NCBI GenBank assembly: GCA_963775825.1
Contig: CAVZKY010000070.1
Location: forward strand, 44,185-108,184
Reading direction: 5' to 3'
Source of the DNA: Bog-532 sp963775825
GTDB lineage: Bacteria > Actinomycetota > Actinomycetes > Streptosporangiales > Streptosporangiaceae
Length of the DNA stretch: 64,000 nt
In this document: positions 1 to 7,495 of the stretch, one piece after another
Numbering within the stretch: position 1 is the first letter of the stretch
How the letters are laid out: every line of letters starts with the position of its first letter
The notes under the pieces: model-generated
Told to the model about the DNA's origin: nothing
Database searches by the model: none
Seen by the model: the letters and a program-made list of their open reading frames with translations, nothing else
Position numbers and translations under genes: made by a program

Positions 1-212
1 AGGCGATACTCAGCCGGCTGCGGCGTTCCGCCACGTACGTCGACGACATCAGCCGCCGGCCTGCCGACTCGCATCAGTCGCGCCCGGAGACGATGGCCGC
101 GTTTTTGGAGCTGATGGACGCCCGGTACGGCGGCATCGTCCCGTGGCTCAACGAGCACGGCTTTTCGGGCGCCGACCAGGAGCGGCTGCGCGCGCGACTG
201 ATGCAGCCCTAA
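1..212 (+). CDS. C-terminal end of a tyrosine-protein phosphatase-like protein (partial)
   Basis: The reading frame is open from the window edge (codons starting at base 3) to TAA at 210-212, giving about 69 residues. The tail has the layout FLELMDARYGG..VPWL..HGF...D..RLRARL, which resembles the C-terminal helices of the Y_phosphatase3 family of actinobacterial tyrosine phosphatases. The catalytic Cys-X5-Arg loop would lie outside the window, so activity cannot be judged. The assignment rests on the C-terminal pattern only. Confidence 0.55.
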   Translation, partial: AILSRLRRSATYVDDISRRPADSHQSRPETMAAFLELMDARYGGIVPWLNEHGFSGADQERLRARLMQP

Positions 213-429
213 GCCCTCGGCGCGCAGCCCGGCCATACCATCGCCGGTGGCGAGCACCTCACCTGCCGCGACCAGGCCGGGAGTAAACGGGAGCGGAGGC
301 TTCAGCTGGCATTTTCCGCCGGCGATGAGGCCGTCCACGAAGGCTGACTCCCGCGGCGCGCACCCGGACCAGGACCTCACCGGGGCCCGGGTGCGGGTCC
401 AGTTGCCTCCTCCAGCGTCAGCTGATCCG

Positions 430-1040
430 GCGGGCCGAACTCGCGGCAGGTGATGCGGCGCATGTGCGCCACAGTAGGCCCGGCAGCTCGACCAGGTGCT
501 GGAGGAGACCGGTGACTGGCGGCTGCGGACCGAGGCCCAGCACTTCCGCTGCCGCATCCTGATGTGGGGCGGCCAGCCGGTGGCGGGCCGGGATCTGCTG
601 ATCGCCGCAGCCAACCGGGTTGAGCCGCACGATCCGGCCTGGTCAGCGATCATGCGGGCGCACGCCGCGCTGACCAGCGCCATGCTCGGCGACCAGCGGC
701 TGGCCGCCGGCGGAAGGGCAGCGCGCGGTCGAGCTGCTGGCCGGCCTGCCGGACTCGCTCACCATGCCGGCGCTGCGTGGTGCGGGCGCTCACGCTGGCC
801 GTATCGGGCCGCGTGGCTGAGGCACGGTCGCTGCTGGCCCGCTCGGAGCAGCACCTGCGGGCCTGGGACCCGCTGGACATCGACCAGGTTCTGCTGGTGG
901 CCGCGCTCGCCTGGTCGCTACTGGAGGAACCGGCCGAGGCCCTGCGCTGGTTCGAGCGGGCGGTCGGCGCGGCCCGCGCGGCCAGCGCGGTCGGCCTGCT
1001 GCCGTTCCAGCTGTCCTGGCTCGGGAGGAGGCCCGGCTGA
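430..1040 (+). pseudogene. Remnant of a LuxR-family AAA/TPR regulator
   Basis: Two pieces in different frames read as one helical-repeat region. Bases 496 to about 715 give LEETGDWRLRTEAQ and following residues. Bases 777-1040 give VRALTLAVSGRVAEARSLLAR and then an EALRWFERAVGAARA helix pair. This pattern is typical of the TPR-like middle of large LuxR-family ATPase regulators. The NTPase domain and the C-terminal helix-turn-helix are both missing, and there are at least two frame changes, so this is decayed or truncated. Bases 213-429 hold nothing I can assign. Confidence 0.5.
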
Positions 1041-1058
1041 TAGATCACGCGGCCGGAT

Positions 1059-1106
1059 GCGGGGCCCCAGGCGTGCGGGGCCTCAGGCGTGCGGGGCCCC
1101 AGGCGT
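1059..1106. repeat. Three tandem 16-bp units
   Basis: Three head-to-tail copies of a unit close to gcggggccccaggcgt, with one base change in the middle copy. They lie just after the regulator remnant, in a 190-bp stretch without a gene. Each unit carries a short GGGGCCCC palindrome. No function can be read from it. Confidence 0.8.
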
Positions 1107-1228
1107 GCGAACGGGCCAGCGGTGCACGACCGCTGACCCGTCCGGTAAGCCAGATGATGCCCGGGGGCGCCGCCAGCTGAACGCGGGGGCCAGGCGCTCA
1201 GCCGATCGCGGCCACGTGCTGGTGCCGG

Positions 1229-2074
1229 TCAGCAGCCGTCGTAGGGCGTCCAGTTGGACGCGCCACCGGCTGAGATGGCGTTGTTGAACACCTGGTTCTG
1301 CTGAGCGACGCTGGCGTTGCCGAAGGAGCCGGCCGAACCGCCGTACGCCTGCCAGGTCGACGCGCTGAACTGGTAGAGGCCGTAGTGGCCGCTGGCGTTC
1401 ATCACCTGGCTGCTGCCGCCCGACTCGCGGGAGATGATGCACTGCTGCAGCCCGCTGCTGCCCGTGTAGCTCGCCGCGGGGGCGGCCTGTGCCGGAGCGG
1501 ACTGTGCCGGGGCGTACTGCGCCGGAGCAGACTCGGCCGGTGCGGACTGCGCGGGGGCAGACTCGACCGGGGCGTACTGCGCCGCCGCAACGTGCATGGG
1601 CGCGGCCACCGGAGCGGCGGCCGGCCCGAGCTGCTTCGGTGCAGCCGGGATCGTGCCGGGCTTGACCGGGACGCGCAGCACCTGCCCGGTAGAGATCTCG
1701 TTCGCCCAGCGGATCTGGCCGTGGTTGGCCCAGAAGATCACCGGCCAGGCGGACGAGCTGTGGTAGAAGTGCTGCGCGATCGCGCTCAGTGAATCACCCG
1801 AGTGGACGGTGTAGGAAGCTGGCAGGCCGGACTCCGGCGTCTTCGCCTTGGCCCGCATGAGGGCGGACAGCAGTTCCGTCGGCCGCTGCGCCGTTTGCTG
1901 GACGGCGGCATGCGTGGTCTTGGACGGCTGCACGGTCGCGGCACCGGCTGAGGTGCCCGCAATGGCAGTGGCTGACAAGCAAAGCGCCGCAGTCACGCCG
2001 AAGAACGTGGGCGCGGCGCCGGCTGGCAGCCGATGCGAACGTCGTTCACGTACTGGTTTTCCTGGGCGACCCAA
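1229..2074 (-). CDS. Secreted LysM and transglycosylase-like protein (Rpf type)
   Basis: A 281-residue cell-wall-active protein. Residues 1-19 are basic and about 20-45 are a hydrophobic signal segment ending in Ala-rich sequence. Residues 88-137 are a LysM domain (YTVHSGDSLSAIAQHFY), which binds peptidoglycan. Next comes an Ala/Pro linker made of QSAPA/ESAPA repeats. Residues 209-281 form a compact transglycosylase-like domain with the likely catalytic Glu in CIISRESGG and the usual GLYQF and NWTPYDGC motifs. Related actinobacterial proteins cleave peptidoglycan during growth or resuscitation. The start is TTG at 2074, chosen because GAAGGA lies 5 bases upstream and it gives a normal signal peptide. 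It lies downstream of the GNAT gene behind a 470-bp leader. Confidence 0.85.
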   Translation of the reverse strand: MGRPGKPVRERRSHRLPAGAAPTFFGVTAALCLSATAIAGTSAGAATVQPSKTTHAAVQQTAQRPTELLSALMRAKAKTPESGLPASYTVHSGDSLSAIAQHFYHSSSAWPVIFWANHGQIRWANEISTGQVLRVPVKPGTIPAAPKQLGPAAAPVAAPMHVAAAQYAPVESAPAQSAPAESAPAQYAPAQSAPAQAAPAASYTGSSGLQQCIISRESGGSSQVMNASGHYGLYQFSASTWQAYGGSAGSFGNASVAQQNQVFNNAISAGGASNWTPYDGC

Positions 2075-2112
2075 AGGGTTCCTTCCCGCGTAGGGCGCGC
2101 TCCCTGGGAAGG

Positions 2113-2133
2113 CCGCACAAGGTCCTTGTGCGG
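2113..2133. promoter_or_regulatory. Perfect 10-bp inverted repeat in the leader of the LysM gene
   Basis: The arms ccgcacaagg and ccttgtgcgg are perfect complements with a single base between them, about 40 bases upstream of the TTG start on the minus strand. No T-run follows, so it is not an ordinary terminator. With almost no loop it suits a DNA operator or a cruciform better than an RNA hairpin. It could limit access to the start region. The role is inferred. Confidence 0.5.
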
Positions 2134-2476
2134 GGCCCGCTGGTGCGAGCAGCCCTTCCGAGCGCCTGACAGCGACTGAACATATAGGTCGGGATACAAA
2201 ACCGCCAAAAGTGGGTAAAGAAAGTGCTACCGGTGGCCTGAGCGGTCCGCGGTGGGGCGCAGGGCGGTAATTCCTGCCTCCGAGGCGCAGGGAGCGACCC
2301 CAGACCGGGGTGCCTGGCTGCGCCCAATCTGCCCCAGAATCCCTTATTGACCTGCATTTCCGTTGCGCCCGGCCTCCGATTACGCAGCGTTACTCATTAC
2401 GCTGAGTGAGCGCTTTCTAGGCGCGGCCCATTGTTACGCAATTGTGTCCCCGTCTCACGGAGCGTCTAAGAAATCG

Positions 2477-2492
2477 AGTGATCAAGGTCACA
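2477..2492. promoter_or_regulatory. Crp/FNR-type operator candidate
   Basis: The site agtgatcaaggtcaca, read on the minus strand as TGTGACCTTGATCACT, fits the Crp consensus TGTGA-N6-TCACA at all but the last base. It lies about 400 bp upstream of the LysM/transglycosylase start, inside the 470-bp gene-free stretch 2075-2546. Control of rpf genes by Crp-type regulators is known in mycobacteria and corynebacteria, so the context is suitable. I searched the same leader by eye for a c-di-AMP (ydaO) riboswitch core and did not find one. Confidence 0.5.
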
Positions 2493-2546
2493 GCCAGGCG
2501 CGCCTAGCGGCGAGTGAGCCTTGGGTAGCGTGTGGCCAGTGCCCGA

Positions 2547-3071
2547 TTAGGGAAGATGGTCCTTCAGCAACTGATACAGCGCGTGATCCTGCCATTTTCC
2601 GGCGATGTTCAGATACGACGGAGCCACACCGAAGCGAACGAATCCACAGCGTTCCAGAACCCGCTGGGACCGGAAATTGTCCAGCAGGGTGCCCGCCTCA
2701 ACCCGGTGCAGCCCAAGTTCCCGGAACGCCACCCGGATCATGTCACGCACCGCCGCCGTAGCCAGGCCGCGCCCGTTGGCGGCGGCGCTCAGCCAGTAGC
2801 CAAGGCTGGCGGACTGGAACGCGCCCCGGACGATGTCGTTGAGGTTGACCCGGCCGGCTACCTGGCCGGCTTCGTCGAGGATGACCCGCGGCACGGTGAG
2901 GCCCTGCTCGTACCTCGCCAGTGCACGGACGGCTACCGCGCGCTGCCCGGCCACGGTGAAGTAGTCCTCACTGCGGACCGGCTCCCAGGGGGCGAGGAAG
3001 TCGCGGTTGGCCCTGAGCAGCTCGGCCAGGACCGGGGCATCCGCTGGGGTGATCAGCCGGGTCGGGCGCAT
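2547..3071 (-). CDS. GNAT N-acetyltransferase, RimJ/RimL-like
   Basis: 174 residues, the usual length for single-domain GNAT proteins. The fold's order is visible: N-terminal LITPADAPVLAELL, a strand with VAGRVNLNDIV, then the acetyl-CoA loop region around GRGLATAAVRDMIRVAF and the C-terminal LHRVEAGTLLDNFRSQRVLERCGF block typical of RimJ/RimL enzymes that acetylate N-terminal amines of ribosomal proteins. The real substrate is unknown. It is co-directional with the FKBP gene upstream and the LysM gene downstream. Confidence 0.85.
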   Translation of the reverse strand: MRPTRLITPADAPVLAELLRANRDFLAPWEPVRSEDYFTVAGQRAVAVRALARYEQGLTVPRVILDEAGQVAGRVNLNDIVRGAFQSASLGYWLSAAANGRGLATAAVRDMIRVAFRELGLHRVEAGTLLDNFRSQRVLERCGFVRFGVAPSYLNIAGKWQDHALYQLLKDHLP

Positions 3072-3141
3072 CCGCCCATGGTCTCAGGCGGCGTCCACCC
3101 AATTACCCGCCCGGTTGGGGAAGCCTGCGGGCTGGCGTCCC

Positions 3142-3513
3142 TCAGGCGGAAACCAGGTCACAGACGAAGATGAGCGTCTCGCCGGGCGCGATCACGTTGC
3201 CCGCACCGCGGGTCCCGTAGGCCAGGTCCGGCGGGATGATCAGCTGACGGCGGCCGCCGACCCGCATGCCCTGGACGCCCTGATCCCAGCCGGCGATGAC
3301 CCGGCCCGCCCCGAGCTGGAACTCCAGCGGGTCGCCGCGGTTCCAGCTGGCGTCGAACTCCTCGCCGGTGGAGTAGGCCACCCCGACGTAGTGCACCTTG
3401 ACCGTGTCCCCGGCCTTGGCGACGTCGCCGTCACCTTCCCAGATGTCGGTGATCTGCAGATCAGCCGGCGGTTCGCCGCCGGGGAAATCGACCTCGGGCT
3501 TATCGTTACTCAT
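3142..3513 (-). CDS. FKBP-type peptidyl-prolyl cis-trans isomerase
   Basis: 123 residues, a single cytosolic FKBP domain with no signal peptide. Diagnostic motifs are VHYVGVAYSTGEEFDASW, FQLGAGRVIAGWDQGVQGM and the C-terminal PPDLAYGTRGAG plus LIFVCDLV strand. It catalyses proline isomerisation during protein folding. The ATG is preceded by GAGAGG. A 70-bp gap separates it from the downstream GNAT gene, so the two may be co-transcribed. Confidence 0.93.
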   Translation of the reverse strand: MSNDKPEVDFPGGEPPADLQITDIWEGDGDVAKAGDTVKVHYVGVAYSTGEEFDASWNRGDPLEFQLGAGRVIAGWDQGVQGMRVGGRRQLIIPPDLAYGTRGAGNVIAPGETLIFVCDLVSA

Positions 3514-3610
3514 TGACGCCTCTCAGAGTTGACCGCAAAGCGTGGTCAGCTTACTGGGGGCACTGCCTGGCGGCACTGCGGCCCCGGCCGACGACCCGTC
3601 TCAGCCGTCG

Positions 3611-4024
3611 CTACGCCTGCGGCTGGGAGATATTAACCATCCAGGGCACGCCGAATTGGTCCACGCACATGCCGAACTCGTCGCCCCAGGCCTGCTTTTG
3701 CAGCGGCATCGTGGTGGTCCCGCCGGCCGAAAGCCTTTCCCAGTAGCCGCGCAGGGCGCCGCCGTCGTCACCGCTCAGGCTGAGCGAGACGCCAGCCATC
3801 GGGCGGTATTCCATCTCGCTGGTGACATCGGCGGCCATGATCGTGTAGCCCGCGTCCGTCGTGAGCGTGCCGTGCATGATGCGGTCGGCGTCCGGGCTGC
3901 CTGCGGCCCCGAACTCAGCAAACGTGGTGAGGGCCAGGTCGCCGCCGAAGACGCTGTGGTAGAACTCCAGCGCCTGGCGCGTGCTGCCGTTGAAGTTGAG
4001 GTACGGATTCAGCTGGGACGTCAT
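3611..4024 (-). CDS. VOC family protein, PhnB/3-demethylubiquinone-methyltransferase-like
   Basis: 137 residues with the two beta-alpha-beta-beta-beta modules of the vicinal-oxygen-chelate fold: N-terminal LNPYLNFNGSTRQALEFYHSVFGG, then MAADV, then a second module ending GDEFGMCVDQFGVPWMVNI. This is the PhnB-like subgroup, whose substrates are mostly unknown. Metal ligands are not obvious. AGGGAGA precedes the ATG. It is divergent from the hydrolase gene at 4209, with 184 bp between them for both promoters. Confidence 0.85.
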   Translation of the reverse strand: MTSQLNPYLNFNGSTRQALEFYHSVFGGDLALTTFAEFGAAGSPDADRIMHGTLTTDAGYTIMAADVTSEMEYRPMAGVSLSLSGDDGGALRGYWERLSAGGTTTMPLQKQAWGDEFGMCVDQFGVPWMVNISQPQA

Positions 4025-4208
4025 TGTCTTCTCCCTTACCGCATGGCCGGTGAAACCGCGGTCACCCTACCGAGTTAAACGCAGGCGATCGTACCAAGTC
4101 AGGCCGCTGGCAGCCGGACACCAACAGACTGTCGCATTTTGTCCACATCAGGTCTATCGTCCGTTTACAGCGGGAAAATGGTGGTCTTACGCACTGGAGC
4201 GTGGTCTG

Positions 4209-5632
4209 ATGAGGCCGATCCGGCTTGCTTCTGTCGTTCTTTCCGGGGTCCTGCTGGCGGCGGGGCTCACGTCGGCCGCATCGGCGACGGCCAGTTCGTC
4301 TTGTGGCGCGTCCGGCGTGGTGACCACCGCGGGCGGCTCGCTGCCGGACGGCGCGACCTACCTCATACAGTGCCCGGCCGGCCATTGGAACGGAACGCTC
4401 TTCCTCTACAGCCACGGCTACGTGGCGCCCGGATCGGCGAACCCGGCCGAGGACGTCGGCGATCCGGTCACCGGCGGCTGGTTGCTCAGCCACGGTTACG
4501 CACTGGCCGGCTCGTCCTACGCCACGACCGGCTGGGCCATTCAGCAGGCACTGCCCGACCAGATCAACACGCTCGACGTCTTCGACCAGACCTACGCCAC
4601 GCCGTCGCGGACCATCGCCTGGGGGCACTCGCTGGGCGGCATCATCACCGCAGGCCTGATCCAGCGTTACCCGGACCGGTTCACCGCTGCGCTGCCCATG
4701 TGCGGCGTGCTGTCCGGTGGCGTCGCCACCTGGAACACCGCGCTGGACTCGTCCTTCGGTTTCCAGCAGCTGCTCGACCCGTCGGTCCAGGTCGTCAACA
4801 TCACCAATCCCACCGCCAACCTGGCTAACGCCGAGGCCGCGGCGACCGCGGCCCAGCAGACCGCCCAGGGCCGGGCCCGGCTGGCCCTGGCTGCCGCGCT
4901 GGATGACACGCCGGGCTGGTTCACCCCGCTGTCCGCCGAACCCGCCGGCAGCGACGTCACCGGCCAGGAGGCCAACCAGTACCTGTGGGACACGCAGGTC
5001 GACTTCCCGTTCGCGTTCGCGCTCCGCGCCGAGCTGGAGGCCCGGGCGGGCGGGAACCCGTCCTGGAACACGGGCGTGAACTACTTCACCCAGCTGTCCC
5101 GCTCCGCCGACCGGGCCGAGGTGGTGGCGCTGTACCACGCGGCCGGGCTCAGCCTGACCGCGGACCTGCAGAAGCTGAACCAGGCCACGCGGATCAGCGC
5201 CCGCCCATCGGCGGTCGCGCTACCTGGCCCAGAACATCGCGTTCGACGGCCAGCTGCCGGTGCCGGTCCTGACCATGCACACCACCGGAGACGGCCTGGT
5301 GGTACCGGAAAACGAGCAGGCCTACCGGCAGGTGGCCGAGCAGGCGGGCGACAGCGCGATGCTGCAGCAGATCTTCGTGCACCGCGCCGGGCACTGCGCG
5401 TTCACTCCCGCCGAGACCATCACGGCCGCCCAGACACTGCTGAACCGGCTCAACACCGGCCGGTGGGACCTCGCGGCCCTCGGCCCGGCCCGCCTCAACG
5501 CCCAGGCCGCCGCGCTCGGCCCGTCCGACAACATCTACCTGGCCGGAAACTCCGTCATCCCGCACCGCGCCAGCCTTCCAGCGCTACCGGCCGGCGCCCT
5601 ACCTGCGCCCGTTCAGCCTGCCCACCCGATGA
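4209..5632 (+). CDS. Secreted alpha/beta hydrolase (frameshifted as sequenced)
   Basis: The product starts with a signal peptide (MRPIRLASVVLSGVLLAAG, cleavage near ASA). The nucleophile elbow GHSLGG (Ser near residue 140) is in the first frame. The acid (HTTGDGLVVPENE) and the base (HRAGHCAFTP) are in a second frame, which takes over near 5213-5220. A third frame takes over near 5570 and gives a natural C-terminus, FQRYRPAPYLRPF...TR, ending at TGA 5630-5632. Removing one base at each point restores one protein of about 473 residues, so two indels are more likely than a real pseudogene. The substrate is unknown; secreted esterases or peptidases are the nearest families. Confidence 0.75.
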
Positions 5633-5636
5633 CCCC

Positions 5637-5975
5637 TCAGATGGAGCGGATGGCGCCGCCGTCTACGGGAATCATGGCGCCAGTGACGTAGGACGCGGCG
5701 GGCGAGAGCAGGAATGCGGCCGCTCGCCCGAACTCGGCGGGTTCGCCGTACCTGCGCAGCGGAATGTCACGGGAGCGGCGGGCCCGGACCTCGTCGGGGT
5801 CACCGAGGAGGGCGTCCAGCTCGGCGGACCCTGTTCGGTGGCGATCCGGACGGGCAGCAGGCCGTTGACCCGGACACCGGAGGGCCTCGGCGGGTAGCCG
5901 TCCGGCGGCGTTATGACCTGCTCCGATAGCGCTCCCACCACGGACTCGAGTTCTAACGTCGGGCTGGACGGGGGC
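5637..5975 (-). pseudogene. 3' remnant of a short-chain dehydrogenase/reductase
   Basis: The last part of an SDR is clear: GVRVNGLLP...RIATE, then in a shifted frame AELDALLGDPDEV, RRYGEPAEFGRAAAFLLSPAASYVTGAMIPVDGG and a stop at 5637. The Rossmann Gly-motif and the YxxxK active site are absent, since the sequence runs out near 5975, next to the repeat that holds the IS30 element. It is convergent with the hydrolase gene, 4 bp away. Loss of the 5' part fits rearrangement beside the mobile element. Confidence 0.7.
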
Positions 5976-5986
5976 GGCTGAGCCGC

Positions 5987-6046
5987 GCTGGGTCTGCTGT
6001 GACGCTGGAGGTAACTCCGGCCGGGCACCGGCACCTACGGGGAGCG
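5987..6046. repeat. Left half of an interspersed repeat, cut by an insertion
   Basis: Matches 26139-26200 closely: the first 26 bases (gctgggtctgctgtgacgct and six more) are identical, followed by a similar stretch ending at ggggagcgt. Similarity stops in a T-run at 6047, where the 26.2-kb copy continues with attcagcgg. The missing right half resumes near 7294. Confidence 0.8.
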
Positions 6047-7293
6047 TTTTTTTTTTTTGTTTGTGGTTGTGGTTGGTGCAGTGGTTGCCGTACCGGCAGA
6101 TCGCGGTGCGGCTGGCGCCGGGCGCAGCGTTTCGACGGTGTGCCGGGAGGTGCGCCGGAACAGTGTGCGGGTGTACCGGGCGCATCTGGCGGAGCGGGAG
6201 GCGCTGGAGCGGGCGCGGCGGCCCAAGCCGGCGAAGCTGGCGGTCAACGATGAGCTGCGGGATGGGTAGCGGGCAAGCTGATGGGGAACTGGTTGCCGGA
6301 GCACGTCAGTGCAGGCTGGTGCTGGAGTTCCCGGACCGTCCGGAGATGCGGGTGTCGGCTGAGACGATTTACCAGTCGCTGTATGTGCAGGGCCGGGGGG
6401 CGCTGCGCCGGGAGCTGGCGCGTCATCTGCGGACCGGGCGGAAGGTGCGCAGGCCGCGCCGTGCCGGTGACGGGCGCGGGCGGCTGGCCGGGATGGTGAG
6501 CATCAGCGAGCGGCCGGCCGAGGCGGTGGACCGGCGGTGCCCGGGCACTGGGAAGGTGACCTGATCGAGGGCCGGGCCGGGAAGTCGCAGATCGGCACGC
6601 TGGTCGAGCGCACGACCCGGTTCACGATGCTGGTGCCGCTGCCGGACGGCAGGTCGGCGGCGGCGTTCGCGGCGGCGGTCACGCCCGTGATCGCCGGCTT
6701 CCAGACGGGCTGCGCCGGTCGCTGACCTGGGACCAGGGCAAGGAAATGGGGCTGCACCGGCAGATCGCGGTCGCCGCGGACTGCGAGATCTACTTCTGTG
6801 ATCCGCACTCGCCTGGCAGCGGCCCGGCAACGAGAACACCAACGGGCTGCTGCGCCAGTACTTCCCCAAGGGCAGCGACCTGTCCGTGCACGGCCCGCAG
6901 CGGCTGGCCGAGGTCGCAGACCAGCTGAACGCGGCGTGCAAGGTACTGGGTCAAGACCCCGGCCGAGGCGATGACCGAGCTCCTGGACAGCCAGGCCGCC
7001 GAGCCAGCGCGGGAACACACCAGCACAAAGGAGCGCCGCAGGCCGCCGCTGCCCAGCCGGAAGGGATGCCGCGCATGGTACGGGGCCGTTCCCGGCCTCA
7101 AGGCTGCTCCGCACCCGCTGCGCGGGCGGCCTGCGGCTGGCCCTGACCCCGGAGACCTCTGCGGCCCCTGGCGGCAGGACCCAAGGGTCAGGCACAAGGC
7201 CTGCCCCCGCGCAGCGCACGGCACCCCACACCCGCAAACCACCGGTAGCGTAAGCACCGAAACAGTCATTACTGGTACCGTTGCAACCACCCC
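6047..7293 (+). mobile_element. Degenerate IS30-family insertion element
   Basis: The boundaries come from the repeat that it splits: the left repeat half ends at about 6046 and the right half starts at about 7294. The ends are not fully resolved. An imperfect inverted match is visible between gtggttgccgtacc (about 6079) and ggtaccgttgcaaccac (about 7275), and a T-run of 12 lies at the left junction. The transposase remnant fills 6057-7010. Bases 7011-7293 hold no other gene. The element is inactive as sequenced. Confidence 0.65.
6057..7010 (+). pseudogene. IS30-family transposase, broken
   Basis: Fragments in several frames follow the IS30 order. First the helix-turn-helix (YRQIAVRL, then VSTVCREVRRNS). 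Then the SAETIYQSLY block. Then the first catalytic Asp in GHWEGDLIEG with GTLVERTTRFTMLVPLP. Then the second Asp in LTWDQGKEM. Last the IYFCDPHSP...NTNGLLRQYFPKGSDLS block holding the catalytic Glu region, and the TPAEAMTELL tail. At least four frame changes and no intact start make it non-functional as read. Confidence 0.85.
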
Positions 7294-7407
7294 CTCAGCG
7301 AATGGCCCTGAGAATGCACCCGGTAAGCGGGGGTGCCGCTGACGGGACGGCGGTTACGGCGCGAAAAATGACTCAGCAGTTACAGCAGCACCAGGGGCAC
7401 CTGCTCA
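7294..7407. repeat. Right half of the interspersed repeat
   Basis: Aligns with 26203-26312: tcagcg, then gccctgagaatgc, then the shared tail with aatgactcagcagt and gcagcaccaggggcacctgc. The 3'-most 20 bases are identical. Together with 5987-6046 it rebuilds one copy of the 26.2-kb repeat. Bases 7408-7495 hold nothing further. Confidence 0.8.
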
Positions 7408-7495
7408 CCCGGTCGGCCACTGCGCACGCGGGGCGGCGGTGAGCGGTGCGAGGGCGGGGCGGGGCGGCTTATCGTGGGCGGCGCCGCAGCCGGGC

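Noticed and set aside
2075..2546. c-di-AMP (ydaO) riboswitch in the leader of the Rpf-type gene
   Set aside because: Such riboswitches are common before actinobacterial rpf genes, but the conserved core segments could not be found by eye in this leader. A covariance search would settle it.
3981..4208. N-terminal extension of the secreted hydrolase
   Set aside because: It would overlap the divergent VOC gene and bury the signal peptide; ATG 4209 starts a normal signal sequence.
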